A DNA stretch of 55,526 nt from an uncultured Elusimicrobiales bacterium (lineage in GTDB: Bacteria > Elusimicrobiota > Elusimicrobia > Elusimicrobiales > Elusimicrobiaceae), in contig CALUXG010000046.1 of the NCBI GenBank assembly GCA_944324685.1, positions 1 through 55,526 on the forward strand. Reading direction: 5' to 3'. The notes beneath the pieces were generated by a model that saw nothing but the letters and a program-made list of their open reading frames with translations, searched no databases and had not been told where the DNA came from. Below, in pieces: positions 25,285-34,789 of the stretch. Position 1 is the first letter of the stretch; each line of letters begins with the position of its first letter. The translations under genes were made by a program, and so were the position numbers.

Positions 25285-27417
25285 ATGAGAATGCTGGGCA
25301 GATTTTTTACTTCCAAATTCTTTTTGTACGGCGTGTTAGCCGTCCTGTTTGTATGCATTATCGGCGGGGCGGTATTTATGCGCTATATTTTTTCGGGTAT
25401 TCCTCCCGTGTACGAAATGGAGGAATACACCCCTTCTCTGACCAGCAAAGTTTTTGACCGCAACGGGAAACTCATTCACGAATTTTCCATAGAAAAACGC
25501 AGCATGGTGCCGCTGGAAGAAATCCCCGTGGATTTGCAAAATGGCGTAGTGGCCATGGAAGACCGCGATTTCTTTGAACATGCAGGGTTTTCCGTACGGG
25601 GCATTTTGCGCGCACTCATGCATGACGTAGTGACGGGACAGATGAAACAAGGCGGCTCTACGCTGACCCAGCAACTTTCCCGCGGCGTTTTTTTAACCCA
25701 ACAGAAAAAAATTATTCGTAAAATACGCGAGATTATTTTGGCCGTACAAATTGAACACCGTTTCAGTAAACCGGAAATATTGCAGCTGTATCTAAACGAA
25801 ATTTATCTGGGCAGCGGGGCTTATGGCGTTAAAGCCGCGGCCAAACGTTATTTCAACAAAGAACTCTCCGAGCTGACCACCGGCGAAGCGGCGCTTATTG
25901 TCGGTCTTATTCCGTCCCCGGGCAATTACAATCCATTTGCCAACCCGCAACGCGCCAAAGCGCGGCGGGACTTGGTATTGCAGGTAATGCACGAACAAGG
26001 TTATATCAGCCAAGAAGACATGGATAAAGCCATGGCCGAACCGCTGCCTGAAAAAGAACCCTCGCCGGAAGGCGATAAACCCGGGCTGTATTTCATAGAA
26101 CAGGTACGGCGCATTTTGGAGCCCAAATACGGTACGGAAACCTTGTGGAAAGGCGGATTAAACATTTACACCACCGTAGACATTGACCAGCAGGCCGCCG
26201 CTGAAAAAATCATGAATGAAAAGCTCAACGAACTGGACATGGTGGTGGCCAAAGGCTTGGGTATAGAAATAGAGCCGGAAGATCCGGACGCCGAAGTGGA
26301 AACCGTAGAAGCCCAAGAATCAGCCGAAACGGAAGAAGAATTGCCGGATTTCCCGCGCTTGCAGGGAGCATTCATGGTGCGCGACGTCAAAACCGGCGCC
26401 GTACGCGTGCTGATAGGAGGACGCAGTTTTACGGACAGCAAATTCAACCGCGCCACACAGGCCAACCGTCAGCCCGGATCCTCTTTTAAGCCTTATGTGT
26501 GGATGGCCGCCCTGCAGCAAGGATACACGCCTGCCACATTGGTGAAAGACTTGCCCAGCATGTTCTATTTTGACGGACGCAACTGGCATACTTTCAATGA
26601 AAACGCCGATTTGTACTCATTGGAGCTGGCTTCACAGTCTTTCATTGCCAACAAATCCTTTAACGTATGGGCGCCGCAAAATTTGGGCGGACGCAATGAA
26701 GGGTGGATTACTTTGCGCCGCGCCTTGGAAAAATCTAAAAATCTTGTGGCCGTCAATTTAATTGACGCCATCGGCCCGCGCAAAGTTATTTCCGTCGCAC
26801 GCAAAGCCGGTCTGACGGGAGACCTGCCCAATGTTCCCGCCTTGGCGTTGGGCGTCAGCGTTTTGCATCTGGACGAGCATTTGGCCGCGCTGACCACCTT
26901 TGCCAACGGCGGCATACACACGGAAAATTATTATATTGAAAAAGTGGAAGACAATAACGGACGCCTGCTGGAAGAACACATCAGCCAAGAAACAGAAGCT
27001 TTCAGCCCGCAGGATTCCTATCTGCTGATCAATATGATGAAAGGCGTGGTGCAAAACGGCAGCGCCCGTTCCACGCGTGTTTTGGGCCGACCGCTGGCCG
27101 GTAAAACCGGCACAACGCAAAGCCACCGTGATATGTGGTTTGTAGGCATGACGCCGCATACGTCCGCGGCGGCGTGGATGGGCTATGACGACGACACTTC
27201 CCAAGAAAAATATCAATGGCAAGGCAGCACCACCGCGCGGTGGTGGGCAGCCATCATGCAGGAAATATTAAAAGACGAACCAAAAGACGATTTTCCCGTT
27301 CCGGAGGGCATTTCGTTTTCTTACATTAACCCCAATACCGGCAAATTGGCCACGCCCACAGATCCAAATAAATTCTTGGAAGCTTTCAAAAAAGGCACGG
27401 AACCCACCAGCTTTTAA
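25285..27417 (+). CDS. Class A penicillin-binding protein (PBP1A)
   Basis: A bifunctional peptidoglycan glycosyltransferase and DD-transpeptidase of 710 residues, anchored by one N-terminal helix (about 10-35). The GT51 domain has VAMEDRDFFEHAG and GGSTLTQQLSRG. The transpeptidase has SxxK in PGSSFKPYVW (about 397-402), SKN in EKSKNLVAV and KTG in AGKTGTTQSH. A short acidic linker (EPEDPDAEVETVEAQ) sits between domains. The start at 25285 is chosen because it directly follows the membrane-anchor frame and promoter; the upstream extension has no support. Confidence 0.95.
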   Translation: MRMLGRFFTSKFFLYGVLAVLFVCIIGGAVFMRYIFSGIPPVYEMEEYTPSLTSKVFDRNGKLIHEFSIEKRSMVPLEEIPVDLQNGVVAMEDRDFFEHAGFSVRGILRALMHDVVTGQMKQGGSTLTQQLSRGVFLTQQKKIIRKIREIILAVQIEHRFSKPEILQLYLNEIYLGSGAYGVKAAAKRYFNKELSELTTGEAALIVGLIPSPGNYNPFANPQRAKARRDLVLQVMHEQGYISQEDMDKAMAEPLPEKEPSPEGDKPGLYFIEQVRRILEPKYGTETLWKGGLNIYTTVDIDQQAAAEKIMNEKLNELDMVVAKGLGIEIEPEDPDAEVETVEAQESAETEEELPDFPRLQGAFMVRDVKTGAVRVLIGGRSFTDSKFNRATQANRQPGSSFKPYVWMAALQQGYTPATLVKDLPSMFYFDGRNWHTFNENADLYSLELASQSFIANKSFNVWAPQNLGGRNEGWITLRRALEKSKNLVAVNLIDAIGPRKVISVARKAGLTGDLPNVPALALGVSVLHLDEHLAALTTFANGGIHTENYYIEKVEDNNGRLLEEHISQETEAFSPQDSYLLINMMKGVVQNGSARSTRVLGRPLAGKTGTTQSHRDMWFVGMTPHTSAAAWMGYDDDTSQEKYQWQGSTTARWWAAIMQEILKDEPKDDFPVPEGISFSYINPNTGKLATPTDPNKFLEAFKKGTEPTSF

Positions 27418-27454
27418 GCGCACACAACGCACAAGCGGCGTGATTTTATGATTT

Positions 27455-30400
27455 ATGACCACAAACAAGCAAACGGATATTTCTTTCTTTTACGGCCTGC
27501 CCAATCAAAGCGCGGCGGGATATTTTACATCTAAAAAATACCTTTCCCAAGCGCAAAACGTTTTATATTTAACATCCGAAGATCCCGCTTTGTTTATCAG
27601 CTCCTTGGAAGAATTTGCACCGCCGCATTCCGTCAATTTGATTTCTTTTCCGGAACAAAAAACCGGTCAAATGGCTGCTCTATACGCCATTTTGACGAGC
27701 AAAAAACCTTTTGCCGCCGCCGCCCAATACGAAGACTGGAAAACCCCTCTGCCCGCACCGGCAGATTTTTTGGCAAACACTTATACCGTACGCCGCGGCG
27801 CAACGCTGCGTCGGGGTGATTTGTTGGATATGTTGCAACGCTTCGGATATACCCGCGAAGATTACACGGAAAATACGGGACAGTATGCCGCCCGCGGCAG
27901 CGTAGTGGACGTTTTTCCCCCCGCTGCACAGCGGCCTTTGCGTTTATATTTTGCGGCCAACCGTATAGAAACCATCAGCAGTTTTGACATTGACACACAA
28001 AATACCAAGGAACAAAAAGATGAGGCGCTTATTCTGCCTTTGAAATTTGAACGCACACCAGCATCTTTGGCCGACTATGTGCAAAACGCACAATATATAT
28101 TTGACGAGCCGCCCAAAGATTTTGATTTCGCCCAATACTCCTCCTGTGCCGTATTAACACAGCTCCCCACACCGCAGGGGATCAACTGCCGCTTAAAAGC
28201 CAACGTGGAATTTAACGCCAATTTTAAGTTGCTGAACGCGGAAGCGGAGACCCTGACCAAACAAGGCATGCAGCTGACCATTACTTGCTTGAACCGCGGC
28301 GAACTGGACCGTTTAAGCGAAATTATGCAGGACTATGAACACCTCAAAAATATTCCGCTTAAGATTTCTCCGATTACGCAAGGCTTTTATTGTCCGGATG
28401 AAAAGTTTGCTTTCATTACGTCCGCCGAAATATTGAACCGCCGATACCGTCCGTCTTCCGTACTCAAGCAGTTTGACGTACAAAGCGCACAAAGAGTGCG
28501 TTTTAAGGATTTGCGGCCGGGAGACTATGTCGTACACCAAAGCCACGGCATCGGCAAATATTTGGGACTGGAAATTATGGACAAGGAAGAAAATCCCACC
28601 GATTGCCTGATTATAGAATATCGCCGCGGCAACAAACTTTACGTACCCATGTACGACTTCAAACGCGTACAAAAATATATAGGAGCCGGCGGCAAAGCCC
28701 CCACGCTTTCGGTTCTGGGCGGCGTAGCATGGAAAAACGTTAAGAAACGTGTCAAAGAAGAAGCACAAAAAACCGCCAAAGAAATTTTGCGTTTGGAAGC
28801 CATGCGCCAAGCGGCCGGCGCGCAAGCTTTAATAGGCGACGAACGCATAGAAAAAGAATTTGCGGATTCTTTTCCTTACGTACAAACGGAAGGCCAAACA
28901 CAAGCCATAGAAGACGTTTTGAGAGATCTCTCACGCGAAAAACCGATGGACCGCGTGTTGGTGGGAGACGTCGGCTTCGGCAAAACGGAAGTGGCCATGC
29001 GGGCCGCTCTGCATACCGTGATGAGCGGCAAACAAGTCATGATGTTGGTTCCGACCACCATTTTGGCAGATCAGCATTGTAAAACTTTTTCCAAACGCAT
29101 GGCGGGTTTTCCGGTCAATATACAAATGCTTTGCCGATTTCAGACCAAGAGCCAACAGCGTCAAATCATCCAACAAATCAAGGACGGCGTATGCGATATT
29201 ATCATTGGTACGCACCGTTTATTGTCCAAAGACATTTCTTTTAAGGACTTAGGTTTGGTTATCATTGACGAAGAACACCGTTTCGGCGTAAAACAAAAAG
29301 AAAAAATTAAAGCAAAAAGCGCCGGCGTGCATACACTGATGCTCAGCGCTACACCCATACCGCGCACATTAAACCAATCCCTTTCGGCCCTGCGGGATAT
29401 TTCCCTCATAGACACTCCGCCGCGCGGACGGACGCCGATTAAAACCGTCGTTACCGCATGGAACAACGAATTGGCCGCCTCCGCCATTACGCAGGAACTG
29501 GCGCGGGGAGGACAGGTATATTATGTCTACAACAGCGTGCAAAGCATGCAAAGCCGTTATTTATTTCTTAAACGTCTCGTACCGCAAGCACGCATTTGTA
29601 TGGCACACGGACAAATGAAAGAAAGCGATTTGGAACAGACTTTATGGGACTTTAATAATGGGAAATACGATATTTTATTGGCTTCCACCATTATTGAATC
29701 GGGTTTGGACATCACCAATGCAAATACGCTCATTGTTGAAAATGCGCAAAATTTTGGACTGGCCCAGCTGTATCAGCTGCGCGGACGCATAGGCCGCGGA
29801 GACAAAAAAGCCTATTGTTATCTGTTTCATCCGGATTGGCTGTTTCAAAAAGCCCCCGCAGCGGAAGACACCTCTTACATGCAGCTGCTGGCTATGCCTT
29901 ATAAAACCCCTCAGGAAAAAGACCCAACGGAAGAAGCAAAAAAACGTTTGGCGGCGCTGATGGAATTTAGCGATTTGGGCAGCGGTTTCAAACTGGCTCT
30001 GAGGGACATGGAAATACGCGGAGCCGGAGAATTGTTGGGAGTCAAACAACACGGTTATGTCAATGAGGTGGGCCTAAGCTTGTATTGCGATTTAGTGGCC
30101 AACGAAGTAAAAAAATTAAAAGGAGAAAAAGTAACGCGTCAAATACGAGCCACGGTCAACCTGCCTTTGGCGGCTTATATCCCACCGGATTATTTGCCCG
30201 ATGACAGCGAACGTCTCAAATATTACAAAGAACTCATGAACGCAGATCAAACGCGCGCCGATAAAATTTTGGACAAAATGGCCGATTTGGCCGGCCCCAT
30301 TCCGCCTCAATTACACAACTTAAACCGCGTGCTTCAGCTTTCGCGCCGCGCGGGAATCATCAAAATTTATCATGTGGAATATGCTTACGGAGCCTTGGAT

Positions 30401-30607
30401 TTATTATTTACGCGCGACTTTCAGATGCCTCCCGACTTGCCGGCGCGCGTACTGGAAAAATATGGTCCGCGCATTCAATTTATTAAATCACGCAACGGCG
30501 ACGGAGTGCGGCTGCGGCTGCCTGAAAAAGCACAGCCGGTACTAGAAGCCGAAAATGCCATCTCTTTTTTTGAAAGCCTCTTAAAATCCCAAAATGCTAT
30601 AGTATAA
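27455..30607 (+). CDS. mfd: Transcription-repair coupling factor Mfd
   Basis: The 1050-residue DNA translocase removes RNA polymerase stalled at lesions and recruits UvrA. The N-terminal UvrB-homology region is followed by the RNA-polymerase-interaction segment (RPGDYVVHQSHGIGKYLG) and RecG-like helicase motifs: GDVGFGKTEVAMRA, VPTTILADQH, IIDEEHRFG, LSATPIPRTL, STIIESGLDI and QLRGRIGRGDKKAY. The C-terminal domain is complete. It is about 100 residues shorter than the E. coli protein, mainly N-terminally. The next gene starts 2 bp after the stop. Confidence 0.96.
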   Translation: MTTNKQTDISFFYGLPNQSAAGYFTSKKYLSQAQNVLYLTSEDPALFISSLEEFAPPHSVNLISFPEQKTGQMAALYAILTSKKPFAAAAQYEDWKTPLPAPADFLANTYTVRRGATLRRGDLLDMLQRFGYTREDYTENTGQYAARGSVVDVFPPAAQRPLRLYFAANRIETISSFDIDTQNTKEQKDEALILPLKFERTPASLADYVQNAQYIFDEPPKDFDFAQYSSCAVLTQLPTPQGINCRLKANVEFNANFKLLNAEAETLTKQGMQLTITCLNRGELDRLSEIMQDYEHLKNIPLKISPITQGFYCPDEKFAFITSAEILNRRYRPSSVLKQFDVQSAQRVRFKDLRPGDYVVHQSHGIGKYLGLEIMDKEENPTDCLIIEYRRGNKLYVPMYDFKRVQKYIGAGGKAPTLSVLGGVAWKNVKKRVKEEAQKTAKEILRLEAMRQAAGAQALIGDERIEKEFADSFPYVQTEGQTQAIEDVLRDLSREKPMDRVLVGDVGFGKTEVAMRAALHTVMSGKQVMMLVPTTILADQHCKTFSKRMAGFPVNIQMLCRFQTKSQQRQIIQQIKDGVCDIIIGTHRLLSKDISFKDLGLVIIDEEHRFGVKQKEKIKAKSAGVHTLMLSATPIPRTLNQSLSALRDISLIDTPPRGRTPIKTVVTAWNNELAASAITQELARGGQVYYVYNSVQSMQSRYLFLKRLVPQARICMAHGQMKESDLEQTLWDFNNGKYDILLASTIIESGLDITNANTLIVENAQNFGLAQLYQLRGRIGRGDKKAYCYLFHPDWLFQKAPAAEDTSYMQLLAMPYKTPQEKDPTEEAKKRLAALMEFSDLGSGFKLALRDMEIRGAGELLGVKQHGYVNEVGLSLYCDLVANEVKKLKGEKVTRQIRATVNLPLAAYIPPDYLPDDSERLKYYKELMNADQTRADKILDKMADLAGPIPPQLHNLNRVLQLSRRAGIIKIYHVEYAYGALDLLFTRDFQMPPDLPARVLEKYGPRIQFIKSRNGDGVRLRLPEKAQPVLEAENAISFFESLLKSQNAIV
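30595..30603 (+). promoter_or_regulatory. Extended -10 promoter inside the end of mfd
   Basis: TGCTATAGT ends 6 nt before the ATG at 30610 and overlaps the last codons of mfd. No ribosome site is visible, so the downstream foldase gene could be made from a leaderless mRNA as well as by read-through. Confidence 0.55.
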
Positions 30608-30609
30608 AT

Positions 30610-31455
30610 ATGAAGAAAATTTTCTTTTTGCTTTTGCCGCTGACGCTTCTCTGTTCCTGTCAAAAAACACAGCCAGAAAATGCCGGCGCGCGCGATTTAT
30701 CGGCCGATGCCGTGGTGGCACAGGTCGGCTCAGATGTCATTACCCAAAAACAATTGGACGACAGGCTGGCCGTACTGAGCGAAGAAGATCAAAACTTTGC
30801 CCAAACCGCCATCGGACGCAGAAACTTTTTAAGCTTGCTGGCGCGCGAACGCTTGATTGCGTTGGATGCGCAAGACGAGGGATTAGATCAGTCCGACGTA
30901 TATTTGACCGCCATGGAAGACAAACGACAGCAGCTGGCGGATATCTATCGTGAATATTCAGATCAACTTTTGGAAAAACTGTGGGAAAACAACTTGCGGG
31001 AAAAAGGTATTCTGAACGTTACAGATGAAGAAATTGACGCTTATTATGACAAATATCCTTATGAAATGACGATTAAACAAATCATTATTTCCGACGCGCA
31101 AACCGCTGACGCAGTATGGAGAGAACTGAAACGCTCCAAAAGCCGCTGGAACGCATTGGAAAAACAATACTCCGTCGCACCGGAACAGAGCCGCGGCAAA
31201 GAAATTACGTTCATGCCCGGGGAATTTATTCCCGAACTGGAAGTCATAGCGGCCAACTCGCCCGCCGGTACCGTACAGGGATTTGTCAAAACATCACAGG
31301 GATTTCATATAATAATGAAAACGCGGGAACGCAGACTGTCTTTGAAAAACGCCGCGGCCCGCATACGCGCCGTATTGGAAAATCAAAAAATAGACGCGGC
31401 GTTAAACGCTTTGAAAAATAAATACAAGGTGGTAATTTATGAACAAGATGAGTAA
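30610..31455 (+). CDS. PpiC/SurA-type peptidyl-prolyl isomerase lipoprotein
   Basis: A 281-residue foldase lipoprotein. The signal peptide ends in lipobox LLCSC (Cys17). A SurA-N chaperone region (VVAQVGSDVITQKQLDDRL) and a single parvulin domain follow (MTIKQIIISDAQTADAVW, then EFIPELEVIAANSPAGTVQGFVKTSQGFHIIMKTRER). Likely anchored to a membrane in the periplasm, helping outer-membrane proteins fold. Its end overlaps the next SurA-like gene by 17 bp. Confidence 0.9.
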   Translation: MKKIFFLLLPLTLLCSCQKTQPENAGARDLSADAVVAQVGSDVITQKQLDDRLAVLSEEDQNFAQTAIGRRNFLSLLARERLIALDAQDEGLDQSDVYLTAMEDKRQQLADIYREYSDQLLEKLWENNLREKGILNVTDEEIDAYYDKYPYEMTIKQIIISDAQTADAVWRELKRSKSRWNALEKQYSVAPEQSRGKEITFMPGEFIPELEVIAANSPAGTVQGFVKTSQGFHIIMKTRERRLSLKNAAARIRAVLENQKIDAALNALKNKYKVVIYEQDE

Positions 31456-32686
31456 ATTTTGGCTGCCCGTGCTGGCTTTGTGTCTGGCCTCGGGTGCAAT
31501 GGGGAAAGTGATGGAATCTTCCGTGGCTACCGTTAACGGCAAACCGGTGCTAGCCTCGGAATACGACACTTATTACGACAGCGTCATTGAACAATATCAG
31601 GCTGCGGCGCCGCAGTTTTTGGAGCAACCTTACGCCAAAGATTTTCTGGGAAAAGAAGTGCTGAAAGAATTAATTTCCAAAGAGCTGTTATATCAAGCTG
31701 CCGACGAGGCGAAAATTACGGTTTCGGATTCGGAAGTAGATGACGGCATTAACGAAATTAAAACCCGTTTTATCATAGATGAAGACGGAAAGCAAGATCC
31801 CAAAGGGGCCGACAAGCGTTTTAATGAAGCGCTGAAGAAACAACATATGACGCTGAAGTCTTACAAAGAAAAAATCAAAAAAGACATTTCCGTCAAAAAA
31901 CTCATGGAAGCGCAAATACAGGCCACCGTCAAACCCGTGGAAGAAGCAGACGTAAAAGCCCTTTATGCCAATGTGGAGGCGGCCATGGACAATGACAACA
32001 AAGCACTGAAAAAATTGGAAAAAGAAGATCCCATGAAGCTCCGCGAAGCGCAGCTGATTGCCGCCAAACTGAAACAATTAACCGCCGAACAAGTGCGCGT
32101 GGGCCACATTTATTTGGCCGTTACGCCGGACACTTCCGAAGAAGACGCCAAGAAAAAAGAAGAGCTCGCCAAACAAATCAAAAAAGAATTGGACGAAGGC
32201 ATGGATTTCTCCGCCGCCGTCAAAAAATATACGGAAGACAAAACCGCTTTAGCCAGCGGCGGCGATATGATTTTAATCAAAGGCGTTGCACCCAAAGAAA
32301 TGGACAAGGCCGCTTTCTCGTTAGCGGTGGGCAAAGTCAGCGCACCGATCAAAACCGATATCGGCTGGCATATCATCAAAGTAAAAGAAAAACGTGCCGA
32401 GGCAGAAATCGGATATGACGACATTGCCAGAGATTTGGCGCAATACATTGCCCAGCAGAAAATCCAAACGGCGTTGGCAGAGTATGTAAACGGACTGGCC
32501 GACAAAGCCGATATCAAAGTAACAAAAACGTTTGAAGTAGACGCCGCCATAGAGGCTGAAGCGGCCAAACGCGCCGCACAGCAAGCAAAAGAAGCCGCCC
32601 AAGCTGAAACGAACGGTAAAACCGAAGAAACGGCAAAAAACGATACCAAAAAAACAGCTGAGGAAGAAAAAAACGCCGAAAAATAA
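31439..32686 (+). CDS. Periplasmic SurA-like peptidyl-prolyl isomerase
   Basis: A 415-residue secreted chaperone. After a signal peptide (MNKMSKFW...ASGAMG) comes a SurA-N domain (SSVATVNGKPVLASEYD). The parvulin domain (about 220-320) reads VRVGHIYLAVTPDTSEEDA and GVAPKEMDKAAFSLAVGKVSAPIKTDIGWHIIKV-like in order. The C-terminal tail is low-complexity Ala/Glu/Lys. The ATG at 31448 is an alternative start three codons in. Together with the preceding lipoprotein it forms a foldase pair behind mfd. Confidence 0.92.
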   Translation: MNKMSKFWLPVLALCLASGAMGKVMESSVATVNGKPVLASEYDTYYDSVIEQYQAAAPQFLEQPYAKDFLGKEVLKELISKELLYQAADEAKITVSDSEVDDGINEIKTRFIIDEDGKQDPKGADKRFNEALKKQHMTLKSYKEKIKKDISVKKLMEAQIQATVKPVEEADVKALYANVEAAMDNDNKALKKLEKEDPMKLREAQLIAAKLKQLTAEQVRVGHIYLAVTPDTSEEDAKKKEELAKQIKKELDEGMDFSAAVKKYTEDKTALASGGDMILIKGVAPKEMDKAAFSLAVGKVSAPIKTDIGWHIIKVKEKRAEAEIGYDDIARDLAQYIAQQKIQTALAEYVNGLADKADIKVTKTFEVDAAIEAEAAKRAAQQAKEAAQAETNGKTEETAKNDTKKTAEEEKNAEK

Positions 32687-32707
32687 CGTTTGTATGACAC
32701 AATACGA

Positions 32708-32739
32708 GGCGGCGCCCGCTACATGGGAGCCGCCTTTTT
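32708..32739 (+). terminator. Terminator between the foldase pair and pdxA
   Basis: GGCGGC paired with GCCGCC over a 15-nt loop, then five T residues, ending 10 bp before the pdxA start. Confidence 0.7.
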
Positions 32740-32748
32740 GGAACCGCC

Positions 32749-33690
32749 ATGAAAAAAGATAAACCTTTTCTGCTGATCACCGCCGGAGAACCGTCGGGTA
32801 TTGGGCCGGAAGTAACCGTAAAAGCTTTGCAGGATCTACGCGTACGGGCCGCCTGTCATGCGGTGCTGGTCGGGGAACCGATTTCTCTTATTGAAGCGGG
32901 GTATACGCCACAGCTGGGCGCGTTGCTGCCCATACAATCTCCACGCAGAAGACCCGCCGCGCGCAAACCCAGCGCTTGGGGAGGAGAAATTTCGTTTACG
33001 GCTTTGGAAACGGCCTGCGAACTGGCCGCACAAACCCATACGCCGCTCGTTACCGCTCCTATTTCCAAACAAAGCTGGGCTAAAGCGGGCATAGCGTTTA
33101 CGGGACATACGGAATTTTTACGCAAATATTACGGAAAAGAAGCGTTAATGATGTTTACCGACGGAGCGCTTCGCTGTGCACTGGTCAGTGAACATTTTGC
33201 CATAAAAGATTTGCCTCGCATGATTACCAAAGAACGCATCGTACATACCGGCAAAGCTTTTGCTCAAGCTTTGGAAAAGCTGGGTATCGCCAAGCCGCAT
33301 ATAGCCGTAAGCGCTCTAAATCCCCACGGCGGGGACAACGGACGTTTCGGAGAAGAAGAGAAACGCATTATTTCTCCCGCCGTACGCACGCTTCAGGCTT
33401 GCCGCATAAACGCGCAGGGGCCATATCCCGCAGACAGTTTATGGCAGGCACACTGCCGCGGACGGTTTGACGGCATTTTATGCATGTATCATGATCAAGC
33501 TTTGTTAGGCCTGAAATTGGGGGCCTTAAAACCCGTGGTGCATATTACGGCAGGGCTGGAATTTTTGCGTGTTTCGCCCACACACGGTACGGCTTTTGAT
33601 ATTGCCGGCAAAGATCAGGCTGATCCCTCCAGTATGACGGAGGCTATTTTATTTGCCGCGCAGCGCTGCCCCAAAAACCGCCTCTTATAA
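32749..33690 (+). CDS. pdxA: 4-hydroxythreonine-4-phosphate dehydrogenase PdxA
   Basis: An NAD-dependent enzyme of 313 residues in the DXP-dependent pyridoxal phosphate pathway. Motifs are TAGEPSGIGPEVTVKAL at the N-terminus, metal-site His in FTGHTEFL, ALNPHGGDNGRFGEEE, and MYHDQALLGLKL. The C-terminal SPTHGTAFDIAGKDQADPSSM is typical. No other pdx gene is in the window. Confidence 0.95.
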   Translation: MKKDKPFLLITAGEPSGIGPEVTVKALQDLRVRAACHAVLVGEPISLIEAGYTPQLGALLPIQSPRRRPAARKPSAWGGEISFTALETACELAAQTHTPLVTAPISKQSWAKAGIAFTGHTEFLRKYYGKEALMMFTDGALRCALVSEHFAIKDLPRMITKERIVHTGKAFAQALEKLGIAKPHIAVSALNPHGGDNGRFGEEEKRIISPAVRTLQACRINAQGPYPADSLWQAHCRGRFDGILCMYHDQALLGLKLGALKPVVHITAGLEFLRVSPTHGTAFDIAGKDQADPSSMTEAILFAAQRCPKNRLL

Positions 33691-33830
33691 AAATCCATAC
33701 CGCCGCAGTTTTATTTTCAGCACATCTTGCTTTATTGCCCTCTGCACAAAACATACCTCCTTTTTTAATGTGGACTGGCCAACAAGCTATCGCCCGCCGC
33801 CAAGACATTTCCCTTTTTATGCTTTCATTA

Positions 33831-33839
33831 TGATAAAAT
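33831..33839 (+). promoter_or_regulatory. Extended -10 promoter of the birA-oad operon
   Basis: TGATAAAAT ends 6 nt before the birA ATG (33846) with no ribosome site between; leaderless start predicted. The rest of the 33691-33830 gap shows no gene. Confidence 0.65.
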
Positions 33840-33845
33840 GAAAAC

Positions 33846-34550
33846 ATGAGACACATACTCCGTTTTGACGAGTTAGACTCTACCATCACTTACATAAAAC
33901 AACATTATGCCGAATTGACGGACGGAACCGTCATTGTCGCCAAACGCCAAACGGCCGGACGCGGCCGATTTGACCGCAAATGGGAGTCTCAGAACGGAGG
34001 GCTTTATTTAGGCATTTGGCTGAAACCCGACAAAACCGATTTTCTTCCCAATTTAACCCAGCTGATGGCTCTGTCCGTCTGTCTGACTCTGCGTGAGCTG
34101 GGGGCAAACGCATGGCTGAAATGGCCCAATGACGTATTGGCGGAAGGTAAAAAAATTTGCGGCATTTTGAGTGAGGCCGTAGCCACGGCAGCCGGCTTCA
34201 AAGGGCTGGTCATCGGCCCGGGCGTCAACGTGCGGCAGACGGATTTAAGTCATGTCGGCCAACCGGCGGTTTCCTTAAAAATGCTGGGTATAGACACCGA
34301 TGAAGAAACGGTCATGCAGCGTCTGCTGGACATATTTTTTACGCATGAAAAAGCCGTAGCGGAAAAAGGATTTAGCCTCATCCGCTCCGAATATATAAAA
34401 CATTTCCCCTATATGGGCAAAAAAGTAAGCATACAATACGGCGCAGAACCGGCAAACGGCGTCGTACAAACGATTTCTCCCGAAGGCAGGCTGGTGCTTC
34501 ATACGCCGCAGGGAATGAAGGAAATATCCATAGGAGACATGATGGTATGA
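33846..34550 (+). CDS. birA: Biotin-protein ligase (catalytic domain only)
   Basis: A 234-residue ligase that activates biotin with ATP and transfers it to the biotin-domain Lys of carboxylases. It has the biotinyl-AMP loop TAGRGRFDRKW, the catalytic KWPNDVLAEGKKICGIL and a C-terminal SH3-like region. The N-terminal DNA-binding domain of E. coli BirA is missing, so it should not be a repressor. It overlaps oadG by 4 bp; its obvious client is the biotin domain of the OadA-like protein in the same operon. Confidence 0.93.
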   Translation: MRHILRFDELDSTITYIKQHYAELTDGTVIVAKRQTAGRGRFDRKWESQNGGLYLGIWLKPDKTDFLPNLTQLMALSVCLTLRELGANAWLKWPNDVLAEGKKICGILSEAVATAAGFKGLVIGPGVNVRQTDLSHVGQPAVSLKMLGIDTDEETVMQRLLDIFFTHEKAVAEKGFSLIRSEYIKHFPYMGKKVSIQYGAEPANGVVQTISPEGRLVLHTPQGMKEISIGDMMV

Positions 34551-34774
34551 GTGCAGAAAATCTGTTCGTGCAAAGTATTATTCTTACCGTCATCGGCATG
34601 CTGGTCGTGTATGTATTCCTTACCATTATGATAGGAGTCATGAACTTGCTGGCATGGCTGGTGAAGGTGTTGGAAAAGTATTTCCCGCAGGACACGCCCC
34701 AAACGGCGGCCGCAGCGGATAACGCCATAGTGGCCGTGGCCATCGCGGCGGCAAAAAGATTTCAAGGCAAATAA
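34547..34774 (+). CDS. oadG: Decarboxylase sodium pump gamma subunit (OadG)
   Basis: A 75-residue protein with a single N-terminal membrane helix (about 8-35: SIILTVIGMLVVYVFLTIMI) and a charged, Ala-rich cytoplasmic tail. Size, topology and position before OadA and OadB fit the gamma subunit, which holds alpha and beta together. The start overlaps the birA stop (ATGA). Confidence 0.85.
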   Translation: MSAENLFVQSIILTVIGMLVVYVFLTIMIGVMNLLAWLVKVLEKYFPQDTPQTAAAADNAIVAVAIAAAKRFQGK

Positions 34775-34789
34775 ACAAGCGAGGGAAAA